Of a stretch of 64,000 nt of DNA, positions 52,228 through 62,044 are shown one piece after another. The notes under the pieces were generated by a model. The model was not told where the DNA came from, searched no databases, and was given only the letters and a program-made list of their open reading frames with translations. This DNA comes from Novosphingobium sp. (GTDB lineage: Bacteria > Pseudomonadota > Alphaproteobacteria > Sphingomonadales > Sphingomonadaceae): assembly GCA_030697365.1 (NCBI GenBank), contig JAUYQH010000157.1, positions 16,204-80,203 of the forward strand, written 5' to 3'. Position numbers and translations under genes: made by a program. The first letter of the stretch is position 1; each line of letters starts with the position of its first letter.

Positions 52228-53832
52228 CTAGGCGGCGACTGGCGCGGCCTGGCGGACCCCTTCGTCGACGTGCTCAGCAAACTCCGCGAAGTTGTCGATG
52301 AACTGGCGGACCAGCGTTTGCGCGGTCTTGTCATACTCGGCGGGATCGGCCCAGGCGCCGCGCGGATCGAGCAATTTGCTGTCCACGCCCGCCACGCTCA
52401 CCGGCACCTCGAACCCGAAGTTGGGGTCCTTGCGGAACTCGGCGTGGTTGAGGCTGCCATCGAGCGCGGCGTTGAGCAGCGCGCGGGTCGCCTGGATCGG
52501 CATCCTTTTGATTCCCGGCATCGTCGCCTTGCCCCCCGACCAGCCGGTGTTGACCAGCCAGCAGGTGACCTGGCCTTTGGCGATCCGCTCCTTGAGCAGG
52601 TTTCCATAGACCGACGGGTGGCGCGGCATGAACGGGGCGCCGAAACAGGTGCTGAAGGTCGCCTCGGGCTCGGTCACCCCGATCTCGGTCCCCGCGACGC
52701 GCGCGGTATAGCCCGAGAGGAAGTGGTACATCGCCTGGTCGGGGGTCAGCCGCGCGATCGGCGGCAGCACGCCATAGGCGTCGGCAGTCAGCATGATGAT
52801 GTTGGCGGGCACCGGGCCGAGGTTTTCGGGCGACGTGTTGGGGATGAACTCCAATGGGTACGAACCGCGGCTGTTCTCGGCGAGGCTGGCGTCGTCGAAA
52901 TCGAGCTCGCGCGTCTCGGGGTCCATCACCACGTTTTCGAGCACGGTGCCGAAGCGCTTGGTGGTGGCGAAGATCTCCGGCTCGGCCTCGGGCGAGAGGC
53001 GGATCATCTTGGCGTAGCAACCACCCTCGAAGTTGAACACCGCGGTGTCCGACCAGCCGTGCTCGTCGTCGCCGATCAGCGTGCGGCTGGCGTCGGCCGA
53101 CAGCGTGGTCTTGCCGGTGCCCGAAAGCCCGAAGAACACCGCGGTCTTGCCATCGGCGCCGATGTTGGCCGAACAGTGCATCGGCATCACCCCCTGCGCG
53201 GGCAGCAGGTAGTTGAGGATGCCGAACACGCTCTTCTTCATTTCGCCCGCATATTTGGTGCCGCCGATCAGGATAAGCTTCTCGGTGACGTTGACCGCGA
53301 TCACGGTCTCGCTCCGGGTGCCATGGCGCGCGGGATCGGCACGGAAGCTGGGCAGGTCGATGATCGTGTATTCGGGCGCGAACCCCGCCAGTTCTGCCTG
53401 GGTGGGGCGCACCAGCAGCGTGCGGATGAACAGGTTGTGCCAGGCAAGTTCGTTGATGACCCGCACCTTGACGCGATGCTCGGGCTGCGACCCGCCGAAC
53501 AGATCGGCGACGTAGAGCGTTTCCCTGGCGCCCAGCGCTGCCAGGAAATCGGCCTTGAGCGCTGCGAAGTCCTGGGGCGACATTGCGACGTTGGTCTTGC
53601 CCCACCACACGGTGCTTTCGGTTTCGGCATCGCGAACGATGAACTTGTCCTTGGCCGAACGCCCGGTGTGCTTGCCGGTCTCGACCACCAGCGGGCCGTC
53701 CTTGGCCAGTGCCCCCTCGCCGTTGCGCACCGCGTGCTCGACTAGCGCCGAGGTTCCCAGATTGGCGTGGACGGTGGCACCAGTGGAGATCCCCTGGGCG
53801 GAAAGCGACACGTGCAGTTCGGAACCGGACAA
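52228..53832 (-). CDS. pckA: Phosphoenolpyruvate carboxykinase (ATP)
   Basis: Gluconeogenic enzyme that makes PEP from oxaloacetate with ATP, 534 residues. The P-loop is '[20 protein letters not shown]' (about 232), followed by '[20 protein letters not shown]' and the metal/substrate part '[20 protein letters not shown]'. The track start (575 residues) adds 41 non-conserved residues. I prefer the TTG at 53832 with GGGAGA nearby, giving '[15 protein letters not shown]' and the usual length. It is divergent from chvI-chvG, the conserved alphaproteobacterial arrangement. Confidence 0.94.
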   Translation of the reverse strand: MSGSELHVSLSAQGISTGATVHANLGTSALVEHAVRNGEGALAKDGPLVVETGKHTGRSAKDKFIVRDAETESTVWWGKTNVAMSPQDFAALKADFLAALGARETLYVADLFGGSQPEHRVKVRVINELAWHNLFIRTLLVRPTQAELAGFAPEYTIIDLPSFRADPARHGTRSETVIAVNVTEKLILIGGTKYAGEMKKSVFGILNYLLPAQGVMPMHCSANIGADGKTAVFFGLSGTGKTTLSADASRTLIGDDEHGWSDTAVFNFEGGCYAKMIRLSPEAEPEIFATTKRFGTVLENVVMDPETRELDFDDASLAENSRGSYPLEFIPNTSPENLGPVPANIIMLTADAYGVLPPIARLTPDQAMYHFLSGYTARVAGTEIGVTEPEATFSTCFGAPFMPRHPSVYGNLLKERIAKGQVTCWLVNTGWSGGKATMPGIKRMPIQATRALLNAALDGSLNHAEFRKDPNFGFEVPVSVAGVDSKLLDPRGAWADPAEYDKTAQTLVRQFIDNFAEFAEHVDEGVRQAAPVAA

Positions 53833-54035
53833 GGCGGACTCTCCCTTAAGCGAAAGGGGCGACGAGCGCGGAGCTGTCGCCAACGGGGGGGTGTGACGAT
53901 CAAGTGATTCCCGGTGGCGCATAATCGTCCCGCCTGTCGCCGTCAAATGACGCAAGTCTGCGAATAATCCTGCTGCGATGCACCATGCGACGGGCAGGTG
54001 TTCAGCCGAGGCAGGCCGGGCTATGACTAGCTACG

Positions 54036-54761
54036 ATGCAGCAAACGATTGCCCTAATCGACGACGACCGCAATATCCTCACTTCCGTGTCGATCGCCTT
54101 GCAGGCCGAAGGCTATGCCACGCGGATCTACACCGATGGCGAGAATGCGTTGAAAGCGCTCACCGACAACCCGCCCGACCTGGCGGTGTGCGACATCAAA
54201 ATGCCGCGGATGGACGGGCTCGAGCTGCTCCGCCGCCTGCGCGAGACCCCAGGCGAGGGCGCCACGCTGCCGGTCATCTTCCTGACTAGCAAGGACGACG
54301 AGGCCGACGAGGCGCTGGGCCTGGCCAGTGGCGCGGACGACTATATCGTCAAGCCCTTCAGCCAGCGCCTGCTCATCGCGCGCATCCGCGCGATCCTGCG
54401 CCGCGCCGACCTGACCCGGCGGATCGCCGCAGGTGAGAATGCGGGCGAATCGTTGCCGGAAACGATCGTCCGCGGGCGCCTGGCGATGGACCCTGCGCGG
54501 CACGAAGTGACCTGGGGCAATCAGCCGGTCTCGCTGACCGTGACCGAGTTCCTGATCCTCGAAGCGCTCGCCCAGCGTCCCGGCGTGATCAAAAGCCGCA
54601 ACCAGCTGATGGACGCCGCCTATCACGAGGACGTGTTCGTCGATGACCGCACCGTGGACAGCCACATCAAACGCCTTCGCCGCAAGTTCCGCCTCGTCGA
54701 TCCCGCCTTTGCAGGGATCGATACGCTGTACGGTGCAGGCTACAGCTTCGCCGATGACTGA
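54036..54761 (+). CDS. chvI: Response regulator ChvI (OmpR family)
   Basis: A 241-residue OmpR-type regulator. Receiver: '[18 protein letters not shown]' with phospho-Asp in '[17 protein letters not shown]' and Lys in '[11 protein letters not shown]'. Winged-helix output: '[20 protein letters not shown]' and '[20 protein letters not shown]'. The partner kinase gene follows with 8 bases of overlap. Adjacent pckA, hprK and PTS genes identify it as ChvI, a regulator of envelope stress and carbon use in this class. Confidence 0.93.
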   Translation: MQQTIALIDDDRNILTSVSIALQAEGYATRIYTDGENALKALTDNPPDLAVCDIKMPRMDGLELLRRLRETPGEGATLPVIFLTSKDDEADEALGLASGADDYIVKPFSQRLLIARIRAILRRADLTRRIAAGENAGESLPETIVRGRLAMDPARHEVTWGNQPVSLTVTEFLILEALAQRPGVIKSRNQLMDAAYHEDVFVDDRTVDSHIKRLRRKFRLVDPAFAGIDTLYGAGYSFADD

Positions 54762-56307
54762 CAGGACCGGAGCGGAACCGGCGGCGGGCAAGCTGTTCTG
54801 GAGCCGCCGAATTTCACTCACCGCGCGTATCCTGGCGCTCAACATCATTGCGCTGGCTCTGATGGCGGGGAGCCTCTTCTACCTCGATTCACTGCGCAAA
54901 CAGCTGATTGCAGAGCGTTTCAAGCTGGCCCGCAGCGAGGTGGAAATTACCGCCGACGCGCTGGCCGAAGCGCGCGAGGCGCAGCGCCGCCCGCTGCTGG
55001 TGCGAATTGCGCGCGAGCAGGATCTGCGGCTGCGGCTTTACGATGCGCGGGGCGATCTGATCGCCGACACGTTCGTCATCGCCGAGCCTGCGTTCGGCTT
55101 CGTCGATCCCGCTCGCGAGCCGTGGTACCAGCACGCCGCGCGGGCGCTGGACCGCGCGGTCGATTTTCTGGTCACCGCGCCCCGGGTGGAAAACTATCGC
55201 GAGCCCCCATCCACCAATGCCGATGCGTGGCCTGAGATTGCCACCGCGCGGATGGCGGGACGCAGCGTGGTCCGTCTGCGCCATGCGCCCGACCGCACCC
55301 CTGTGATCAACGCCGCGACCCCGGTGGGTGTGCGCGGGGAGATGCTGCTCTCGTCGCGCAACCCGCGTGACGTCACCCAGGCGATCCGCGATGCGCGCCA
55401 GACGCTGTTCATCGTGGTGGTCGTGGCGCTGGTTCTATCGATTCAGCTGTCGCTGTTCCTCGCGCGCACGATCGTCCAGCCGCTGCGGACGCTGGTCCGC
55501 GCCGCGGTGCGTGTGCGGCTCGGGCGCGACCGCGAGGTGGTGGTGCCGCGCCTGCCTGAACGCGGCGACGAGATCGGTCTGCTGGCGCGCGCCTTTTCAG
55601 ACACCGTCAGCGCGCTGCGTCAGCGGATCGATGCCGGTGAAAGCTTCACAGCCGACGTCAGCCACGAACTCAAGAACCCACTCGCTTCATTGCGCAGCGC
55701 GCTCGAATCGCTGGGCAAGGTGAACGATCCGGCGCTGCGCGAAGAGCTTCAGGCCATCGCCACGCACGACGTCCAGCGGATCGACCGGCTGATCAGCGAG
55801 ATTTCCGATGCCAGCCGAATCGACGCCGAACTCAGCCGCGCGCGCTTCGAACCGGTCGATCTTGCGTTGCTCGCCCTCCGCCTGGTGAGCGAACGCGACA
55901 GCCGCCGCGCCGCCGTGGGACCGCGGGTGGTAATGGCGGCAAACGGCCCCGCGCTGATCCGCGGCGACGCGGCGCGGCTCGAACGGGTGATCGACAATCT
56001 GATCGACAACGCGCTGTCGTTTTCTCCGCCCGCGGCCACGGTCACGGTCGAAGTGGGCGGTTCGAACGGGCGCGTCGCCCTGACGGTAACCGACGAGGGC
56101 CCCGGCGTGGCGCCGGATTTGCGCGAAACGGTGTTCGAACGGTTCCATTCCGTACGCCCCGCAAGCGAGGCGTTCGGCAAGCATAGTGGACTGGGGCTGG
56201 CGATCGCGCGGACCATCGTCGAGGCGCACGACGGCACACTGCGGATCGGGGACCGCCCCGATGGCCGACCCGGCGCGCACCTGGTGGCCGGGTTCCCGGC
56301 GCTGTGA
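54754..56307 (+). CDS. chvG: Sensor histidine kinase ChvG
   Basis: A 517-residue membrane kinase. Two helices ('[19 protein letters not shown]' about 26-45; '[19 protein letters not shown]' about 222-241) flank a periplasmic sensor domain, followed by HAMP. The phospho-His is in '[20 protein letters not shown]' (about 303). ATP-binding boxes N '[16 protein letters not shown]', G1 '[10 protein letters not shown]' and G2 '[20 protein letters not shown]' are intact. It is co-translated with chvI. In rhizobial relatives the periplasmic ExoR inhibits ChvG; no ExoR gene is in this window. Confidence 0.92.
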   Translation: MTDRTGAEPAAGKLFWSRRISLTARILALNIIALALMAGSLFYLDSLRKQLIAERFKLARSEVEITADALAEAREAQRRPLLVRIAREQDLRLRLYDARGDLIADTFVIAEPAFGFVDPAREPWYQHAARALDRAVDFLVTAPRVENYREPPSTNADAWPEIATARMAGRSVVRLRHAPDRTPVINAATPVGVRGEMLLSSRNPRDVTQAIRDARQTLFIVVVVALVLSIQLSLFLARTIVQPLRTLVRAAVRVRLGRDREVVVPRLPERGDEIGLLARAFSDTVSALRQRIDAGESFTADVSHELKNPLASLRSALESLGKVNDPALREELQAIATHDVQRIDRLISEISDASRIDAELSRARFEPVDLALLALRLVSERDSRRAAVGPRVVMAANGPALIRGDAARLERVIDNLIDNALSFSPPAATVTVEVGGSNGRVALTVTDEGPGVAPDLRETVFERFHSVRPASEAFGKHSGLGLAIARTIVEAHDGTLRIGDRPDGRPGAHLVAGFPAL

Positions 56308-56726
56308 ACGGCGCACTTCATCAGGCTACCTGCGTGGCGGTCGGCGGTCGCGGGCTGCTGATCGAAGGACCACCCGGCGTGGGCAAGTCGAGCCTCGCGG
56401 TGGCGCTGATCGACCGTGGCGCCGTGCTGGTCGGCGATGACGGGGTTCTCCTCGTCCTTCGGGGCGAGCGGGTCCATGCCTCCCCGGCGCCGGGCATCGC
56501 GGGCAAGCTCGAAGTGCGCAACGTGGGCCTGCTCGACTTCCCGATCCTGAGCGACGTGCCGGTTGCACTGGTCCTTCGCCTGGACCCCGCCGCGCCACGC
56601 TTTCGCGAAACGCCCGAATGGCTCGAGCGCGCGGGAGTCCAGCTGCCTGCCATCGACTTGTGGCCGGACTCGCCGGTCCTTGCGCTTCGGGCCGAGCTAG
56701 CGTTGCGGACTTATGGCCTGCGCTGA
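56304..56726 (+). CDS. hprK: HPr kinase/phosphorylase (short alphaproteobacterial form)
   Basis: A 140-residue HprK lacking the N-terminal domain of Firmicute enzymes, as usual in alphaproteobacteria. Walker A is 'GPPGVGKSSLAVALIDRG' (about 22), followed by 'AVLVGDDGVLL' and the signature-like 'APGIAGKLEVRNVGLLDFPI'. It phosphorylates HPr at Ser, which is conserved in the HPr encoded downstream. GTG start overlaps the chvG stop by 4 bases. Confidence 0.92.
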   Translation: MNGALHQATCVAVGGRGLLIEGPPGVGKSSLAVALIDRGAVLVGDDGVLLVLRGERVHASPAPGIAGKLEVRNVGLLDFPILSDVPVALVLRLDPAAPRFRETPEWLERAGVQLPAIDLWPDSPVLALRAELALRTYGLR

Positions 56727-56786
56727 TCCGGCGCATTGCGGGACACCCCTCGCCCCCACCCTTCCCTTGCCCGCGCGGAAAGCGCA

Positions 56787-57719
56787 ATGGCGGCGGTCAT
56801 GACCGGCGAGTCGCCCACCGCCCCGCAACGCATCCTGCTGGTCACCGGCTTGCTCGGGGCGGGCAAGACCACCGCGCTCAAGGTGCTCGAAGATCTCGGC
56901 TGGGAGACGATCGACAACTTCCCGGTGCGGCTGCTCAATCGCCTTCTGGCGACGCGGCCCAGCGGCGACGACCATGACGCACCGCTGGTGATCGGGTTCG
57001 ACAGCCGTACCCGCGGCTTCGACCCGCGCGCCATCATCGAACAGGTCAAGCGGCTGGCCCGGCGGGGCGAGATCGAGGTGACAACGCTGTTTCTCGATTG
57101 CTCGGGCACCGAGCTCGAGCGGCGTTACAACGAAACCCGACGCCGCCACCCCATGGCGCAGGATCGCCCCGTCATCGAGGGTGTCGCCGCGGAACGGGAG
57201 CTGCTCGAGCCGCTACGGCGCTGGGCCGACGTGGTCATATCGACCAGCTATTTCACCGCCCAACAGCTTCAACAGGCGATTCGCGACCGCTTCGCCCCGA
57301 TTTCCGATCGTGGCACGACGATCACCATCAGCAGCTTCGGCTTCGCCCGCGGGACCCCGCCGCTGGCGGATTTCGTGTTCGACGTTCGCTTTCTGGACAA
57401 TCCCCACTGGGTCGATACGCTGCGCCCGATGACCGGACTGGTAGAGCCCGTCGCCGCGCACATCCGCGCCGATCCGGCCTGGCCCGCGGCTTTCGCGCAT
57501 ATCCGCGACCTGCTGCTGCTGGTGATTCCGCGCTATGCCGCGCACGGCAAGGCCTATCTCAACATCGCGATCGGCTGCACCGGTGGGCGGCATCGATCGG
57601 TGTTTGTGGCCGAGGAAATCGCGAAAGCCTTGCGCGGCGCCGGATTTGCGCCCACATTGCTGCACCGCAACCTGGCCGCGCGGTCGATCGACCAGATCGA
57701 GGACGCGCCGGCAAGATGA
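56787..57719 (+). CDS. rapZ: RNase adapter protein RapZ
   Basis: A 310-residue RapZ/YvcJ family protein. Walker A 'VTGLLGAGKTTALKVLEDLG' (about 21-29), 'DNFPVRLLNRLLATRP' and the C-terminal UDP-sugar-binding-type 'NIAIGCTGGRHRSVFVAEEI' are clear. In E. coli it links GlcN6P sensing to GlmS mRNA decay. Whether it does so here is unknown; GlmZ-like RNAs are not expected in alphaproteobacteria. I start at 'MAAVMTGESP' (GGAAAG upstream); the TTG at 56736 adds an unlike N-terminus. It sits between hprK and the EIIA gene, as in several alphaproteobacteria. Confidence 0.93.
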   Translation: MAAVMTGESPTAPQRILLVTGLLGAGKTTALKVLEDLGWETIDNFPVRLLNRLLATRPSGDDHDAPLVIGFDSRTRGFDPRAIIEQVKRLARRGEIEVTTLFLDCSGTELERRYNETRRRHPMAQDRPVIEGVAAERELLEPLRRWADVVISTSYFTAQQLQQAIRDRFAPISDRGTTITISSFGFARGTPPLADFVFDVRFLDNPHWVDTLRPMTGLVEPVAAHIRADPAWPAAFAHIRDLLLLVIPRYAAHGKAYLNIAIGCTGGRHRSVFVAEEIAKALRGAGFAPTLLHRNLAARSIDQIEDAPAR

Positions 57720-57852
57720 ACACCCAAGTTGAACATCGGGGCTCGCATCACTTCCCTTCCTCTCCTGTCGATCCGGGCAGCACCGTCAATCGCGCGTTCA
57801 ACCGTGCGCGGCGATGCCCCCGTGCCATTTTGTGCGGAGCATCGCTGATTCC

Positions 57853-58257
57853 ATGATCGGCCTCATTCTGGTTACCCACGGCCGCCTTGCCGAGGAATTC
57901 ATCAATGCGATGGAGCACGTCGTCGGCGCGCAGGCGGATATGGTTGCGGTGTGCATCGGGCCGCACGACGACATGGAAAAGCGCCGCAAGGAAATTGCCG
58001 ACGCGATCCGCCGGGTCGATTCGGGCAGCGGCGCGATCGTCCTTACCGACCTGTTCGGCGGCACGCCTTCCAACCTCGCGATTTCGCTGATGCAGGCCGG
58101 CCGGGTGGAGGTGATTGCGGGGATCAACCTGCCGATGCTGATCCGCCTGGCTGGCGCGCGCAAGTGCATGGCGGTCGAAGACGCCGCCCGCGCCGCGCGC
58201 GAAGCGGGTCGCAACTACATCACCATCGCCTCCGAGTTCCTCGGGCAAGACGCCTGA
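57853..58257 (+). CDS. PTS EIIA component (mannose family)
   Basis: A 134-residue EIIA-Man domain protein with the phospho-acceptor His9 in 'LILVTHGRLAEEFI' and 'TDLFGGTPSNLAISLM'. No EIIB, EIIC or EIID domain is present, so it is likely a regulatory (nitrogen-type, PtsM/ManX-like) EIIA. The gene follows a 133-base gap after rapZ. The HPr gene comes 11 bases later. Confidence 0.9.
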   Translation: MIGLILVTHGRLAEEFINAMEHVVGAQADMVAVCIGPHDDMEKRRKEIADAIRRVDSGSGAIVLTDLFGGTPSNLAISLMQAGRVEVIAGINLPMLIRLAGARKCMAVEDAARAAREAGRNYITIASEFLGQDA

Positions 58258-58268
58258 GGCAGCCAGGG

Positions 58269-58547
58269 GTGGGGCAAGCGCACGAAACGGTTACCATCAG
58301 TAACCAGCGCGGGCTCCACGCGCGGGCCAGCGCCAAATTCGTCAATGCCGTGGCCATGCTTCCCCCCGAACTGGTGGTGCGCGTGGTCAAGGACGGCAAC
58401 GAAGCGGCGGGCGGCAGCATCCTGGGCCTGATGATGCTCGGTGCGGCCAAGGGCGACCGCATCGATATCGAAGTCAGCGGCGAAGGTGCCGATGCGGCGC
58501 TGGCCAAGCTCGTCGGGCTGGTCGTCGACGGCTTCGGCGAGGATTGA
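58269..58547 (+). CDS. ptsH: HPr-like phosphocarrier protein
   Basis: A 92-residue HPr. The EI-phosphorylated His17 is in 'RGLHARASAKFVNAV', and the HprK site Ser50 in 'AAGGSILGLMMLGAAKGD'. I start at the GTG (58269), since no nearer ATG exists and 'MGQAHETVTISNQRG' fits the family. Enzyme I (ptsP) is not in the window. With HprK, RapZ and EIIA this makes a PTS-Ntr-like signalling set. Confidence 0.92.
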   Translation: MGQAHETVTISNQRGLHARASAKFVNAVAMLPPELVVRVVKDGNEAAGGSILGLMMLGAAKGDRIDIEVSGEGADAALAKLVGLVVDGFGED

Positions 58548-58560
58548 TCGGCTGCAACCC

Positions 58561-59358
58561 GTGCGCAGGCGGATCACCGGCTTTTCCAATCCCACGGTCA
58601 AGGCGATCCGGGCGCTGCGCGACAAGAAGCATCGCCGCGAGGAGCAGCGGTTCCTCGCCGAAGGGCTGCGCCTGCTGACCGACGCGCGCGAATCGGGGAG
58701 AATCGCCCAGACGCTGCTGATGGCCGAGGGGCGCGAGCCGCACCCGTTACTCGATACGCTCGAACACGCGGTGACCCAGGCCGGCGGCGAAGTGATCGAA
58801 CTGGCGCCCGATCTGCTCGCCAAGATCACCGGCAAGGACAATCCGCAGGCGGTGGCCGGGGTCTTCGCCGAGTGGCCCACCGTACTCGATGCGATAGACC
58901 GCACGACCGCGCCGCTGGTGCTGGTGGCGCAGGCGCTGCGCGATCCTGGCAATCTCGGGACGATGCTGCGCACCGCCGACGCGGTCGGAGCCGCGGGGCT
59001 GGTCCTGCTCGACGACTGCGCGGATCCGTTCTCCGTCGAAGCGGTCCGCGCCAGCATGGGCGCAATCTTCACCGTTCCACTTGCGCGCGCGCGCTGGGAG
59101 GAATTCCTGCCCTGGCTGCGCGGCGGCCCCGGCCAACTGGTGGCGGCATCGTTGCGCGAAGCGGTGCCGTATCGCGGCGCACCCTATCAGGCACCGTGCT
59201 TCATCCTGATCGGTAACGAATCGCGCGGACTGCCCGCCGACTACGAGGCCGCGTGCGACTTGCGCGTGACGATGCCCATGCGCGGGCGCGCCGACAGTCT
59301 CAACGCCGCGGTCGCCGCTGCGGTTCTGGCCTATGAAGTCGATGCAGCGCTCTACTGA
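58561..59358 (+). CDS. TrmH/SpoU family RNA methyltransferase
   Basis: A 265-residue SPOUT-class 2'-O-methyltransferase. Motifs 1-3 are 'DPGNLGTMLRTADAVGAAGL', 'ILIGNESRGLPADYEAACDL' and 'MRGRADSLNAAVAAAVLAYE'. An N-terminal substrate-binding domain precedes them ('KAIRALRDKKHRREEQRFLA'). The exact RNA target (23S or tRNA) is not readable. GTG start at 58561, 13 bases after the HPr stop, so it may belong to the same transcript. Confidence 0.92.
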   Translation: MRRRITGFSNPTVKAIRALRDKKHRREEQRFLAEGLRLLTDARESGRIAQTLLMAEGREPHPLLDTLEHAVTQAGGEVIELAPDLLAKITGKDNPQAVAGVFAEWPTVLDAIDRTTAPLVLVAQALRDPGNLGTMLRTADAVGAAGLVLLDDCADPFSVEAVRASMGAIFTVPLARARWEEFLPWLRGGPGQLVAASLREAVPYRGAPYQAPCFILIGNESRGLPADYEAACDLRVTMPMRGRADSLNAAVAAAVLAYEVDAALY

Positions 59359-59405
59359 CCTGCCCGTTCATCGCCAGATAACACCGGCAGGCGCACGATC
59401 CGGGC

Positions 59406-59798
59406 ATGCGCCGACTCGCTCTTCTCGATCTTCCACTGCTGGTCGCCGGGTGCATCGCGGCCAATCGCCCCGCGGCGCCGCTGGCGGATACCAACTGGCG
59501 CATGGTGGCGATCGACGGACAACCCGCCGCCATGGTCGACAAGGCCGGCATGTCGTTCGAGGGCGAGACCATCAGCGCCAGCGTCGGGTGCAACCGCATG
59601 AGTGGCGCCTACCGGGTCGATCGGCAGCGGCTGTTCGCCGGGCCGCTGGTACAGACGGAAATGTATTGCGAAGGAGCCGTGTGGGGCCAGGAACAGGCGC
59701 TCTCGGCGCTGCTTGCCGGGGCTCCGCGGATCGACTTGTCCGCCAGCCGTCTGACGCTCGCCTCCAGCGGCCACCGCGCTGAGTTCTCGAGGATTTAA
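59406..59798 (+). CDS. META-domain (HslJ-like) lipoprotein
   Basis: A 130-residue lipoprotein (lipobox 'LLDLPLLVAGC', Cys about 16) with a META/HslJ domain: 'LADTNWRMVAIDGQPAAM', 'ASVGCNRMSGAYRVDRQRL' and 'GPLVQTEMYCEGAVWGQEQA'. HslJ-like proteins are linked to heat and novobiocin tolerance. It ends 4 bases inside the convergent gene. Confidence 0.87.
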   Translation: MRRLALLDLPLLVAGCIAANRPAAPLADTNWRMVAIDGQPAAMVDKAGMSFEGETISASVGCNRMSGAYRVDRQRLFAGPLVQTEMYCEGAVWGQEQALSALLAGAPRIDLSASRLTLASSGHRAEFSRI

Positions 59799-60586
59799 TC
59801 CCCCGCGATGAGCGCGGTGATCCGGTATTCGCCTTCCTTCGATTTGTCGGCGATCAGGCGATAGTCGAGCAGGCTGCGCAGTTTGGCCGTGGCCACGAAA
59901 CCGCTCGAACCATCGGCCGCGGTCACTTCGGCATAGCGCGCCGCGGGATCGAACCCCTCGCCCTTGAGCGTCACCAGCGCCCAGTCGAGCGTACGGACCA
60001 TCGGCGCGGAGGGCGTGGGCTTGCTGCGCAACGGCACCTCGGTCCCCGTCACGAGCATCGTTCGCGCCGCATCGACATCGTCGGGCACGCGCGAGAATAT
60101 CGCGGGCAGCGTGGCGACGGTGCCATCGACGGCGCAGCCCAGCGGGGCGAGCGCCGTGATCTCGTCCCACAGCGACGATTTCGGATCGGCGAGCCGCTTG
60201 CGCAATTCGTCGGTGCCAGCGCCTCCGCCGAAATCCAGATTGATCGCGGGATCGCCGAGCGCGACCAGCGCATCGACGTCGCGTTTGGCGGCGGCTGCGA
60301 GCACCGCGTCACGGAACGTTGAAAAGCCTGGCAATTTGGCGCACTCGTCCCGGGGTGCATAGGCGACAAGCGGCTTGCTCGCGATTGCCGGTTCGGGGGC
60401 AGCACTCGTTTTGGCTTCGGGAGAAGGTTCAGGAGTCCCGGGAGGTAGTAGCGGCGGCGCCAGAGGCTTTGCGAGGGCTTCGGGGGATTTGCTTGCCGCC
60501 GGTTCAGGTGGCGGAGGCCCGGCGCGGTCACAGGCAGCCAGCATCGCCAGCACGGCGGCACACGCCCATGGCCCCCTGCCCCGCAT
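59795..60586 (-). CDS. Hypothetical Pro-rich lipoprotein with SH3-like C-terminus
   Basis: A 263-residue product: lipobox ('AAVLAMLAAC', Cys 19), a Pro/Ala-rich spacer (about 22-72), a helical middle ('FSTFRDAVLAAAAKRDVDAL') and a C-terminal bacterial SH3-like domain (about 180-240: 'VPLRSKPTPSAPMVRTLDW', 'RYAEVTAADGSSGFVATAKL'). Probably it spans toward peptidoglycan or binds a wall component. The start overlaps the rmuC stop on the same strand. Confidence 0.8.
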   Translation of the reverse strand: MRGRGPWACAAVLAMLAACDRAGPPPPEPAASKSPEALAKPLAPPLLPPGTPEPSPEAKTSAAPEPAIASKPLVAYAPRDECAKLPGFSTFRDAVLAAAAKRDVDALVALGDPAINLDFGGGAGTDELRKRLADPKSSLWDEITALAPLGCAVDGTVATLPAIFSRVPDDVDAARTMLVTGTEVPLRSKPTPSAPMVRTLDWALVTLKGEGFDPAARYAEVTAADGSSGFVATAKLRSLLDYRLIADKSKEGEYRITALIAGD

Positions 60587-61977
60587 CAGCCCGTATCCTG
60601 CACTGCCTCGTCCGCTTGTCCCCCAATGAGCAAAGCTTCACCCGGTTCCCCGGCGAGGCGCGAATCGCCATGGCGCGGGGCAGCTTCGACCAGCGGCACG
60701 TCCTCGATCTCGCGCTTGCCTATCTCGATCCCCTTGTCGCGCAGCCGCCGACCGGCGGTCAGCACGTTGCGTTCGAAACTGCCGACGAAGTCGTTGTACT
60801 TGCGCACCGCCCGATCCAAGCCCGCTCCGACGCCCTTCAAGTGATCGGCGGCGGTCGCCAGGCGGTCGTACAACTCGCCCCCGGCCTTGCCGATCTCCAC
60901 CGCCTCGCGCGCGATCGTGTCCTGTTTCCAGACCATCGCCACGGTCCGCGCGATCGCCACCAGATTGGTAGGTGTTGCGAGTAAAACTTTGTTGCGAAAC
61001 GCGAAATCCCACAATTCGGGGTCGTGCTCCAGGGCCGCGGACACGAAATGCTCGCCCGGGACGAACATCACCACATAGTCGGGTGCTTCGGAAAACTGGC
61101 TCTGATAGCTCTTGGCGCCGAGTGTCTGGACGTGATTGCGCATGGATCGGGCGTGGAGGTCGAGGTGCCGCTTGCGCTCGTCATCGTCGTTCGACTCGAA
61201 CGCCGCCTGATAGGCGTTGAGCGAGACTTTGGCATCGATCACCAGCTTCTTCTGGCCGGGAACGTGGACGATCGCATCGGGCCGCAGACGGCCCTCGTCG
61301 GTATCGATCGAATGTTCGAGGTTGAAATCGGTGTGCTCGGCCAGCCCGCACTGTTCGAGCACGTTCTGCAAGGCGCGCTCACCCCAGCGGCCGCGGGCCT
61401 TGGGCGCATTGGTCAGCGAATTGCCCAGCCGCTGCGCCTCGGCGCGGATCTGTTCCTGCCCGGCACGCATTCCTTCGATCAGCCCGGAAAGGTTGCCGAA
61501 GGCATCGACGCGCTCTTTCTCCAGCTTGCCGACCTGTTCCTCGTAGCTCTTGAGCCGCTGGCCCACAGGCTCGAGCAAAGTGCGGATGCGCTCGGCGTTG
61601 GTCTTCTCGCTTTCGGTGAAGCGGTCATGCGCGCGCTTGAGAAACGCTTCCTGCGCACCTTCGAGGACTTTCGCACCCGCAGCCTCGAATTCCTTGCGCA
61701 GCGCTTCCTGCGCTTCGAGCAACAGCCGCTGTTGCTTGTCGAAGTTGGCTTCGTTCGCCTTCAGCGTGGCGAGTTCGATCCGCGAATCGCCGAGTTCGGC
61801 GATCGCCCGGCGAAACTTGTCATCCAGTTCCCGCGCCTCGCCATCCCGCTCGGCATGCCGCGCACGCCACTCCGCTACCGGGCGCGAGCCGAGGAACCAG
61901 CCCAGCGCAATACCTCCGGCGAGTCCGAGAAACAGCGCAATGAGGGCGAGAACGGTCGGGTTCACGATGGCGTCCAA
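60586..61977 (-). CDS. rmuC: DNA recombination protein RmuC homologue
   Basis: A 463-residue protein with an N-terminal membrane helix ('VLALIALFLGLAGGIALGWF'), a long coiled coil (about 40-200) and the RmuC nuclease-like domain ('GRWGERALQNVLEQCGLAEH', 'VHVPGQKKLVIDAKVSLNAY', 'VVMFVPGEHFVSAAL'). It limits DNA inversions in E. coli. Start: the TTG at 61977, or the GTG four codons later; neither has a strong ribosome site. Confidence 0.92.
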   Translation of the reverse strand: MDAIVNPTVLALIALFLGLAGGIALGWFLGSRPVAEWRARHAERDGEARELDDKFRRAIAELGDSRIELATLKANEANFDKQQRLLLEAQEALRKEFEAAGAKVLEGAQEAFLKRAHDRFTESEKTNAERIRTLLEPVGQRLKSYEEQVGKLEKERVDAFGNLSGLIEGMRAGQEQIRAEAQRLGNSLTNAPKARGRWGERALQNVLEQCGLAEHTDFNLEHSIDTDEGRLRPDAIVHVPGQKKLVIDAKVSLNAYQAAFESNDDDERKRHLDLHARSMRNHVQTLGAKSYQSQFSEAPDYVVMFVPGEHFVSAALEHDPELWDFAFRNKVLLATPTNLVAIARTVAMVWKQDTIAREAVEIGKAGGELYDRLATAADHLKGVGAGLDRAVRKYNDFVGSFERNVLTAGRRLRDKGIEIGKREIEDVPLVEAAPRHGDSRLAGEPGEALLIGGQADEAVQDTG

Positions 61978-62044
61978 ACAGGAGAACGGAACGCGAACTT
62001 AGGCGGCGAAATCTCGCAATGCAAGCGCGAGATCAATCCCCGTT

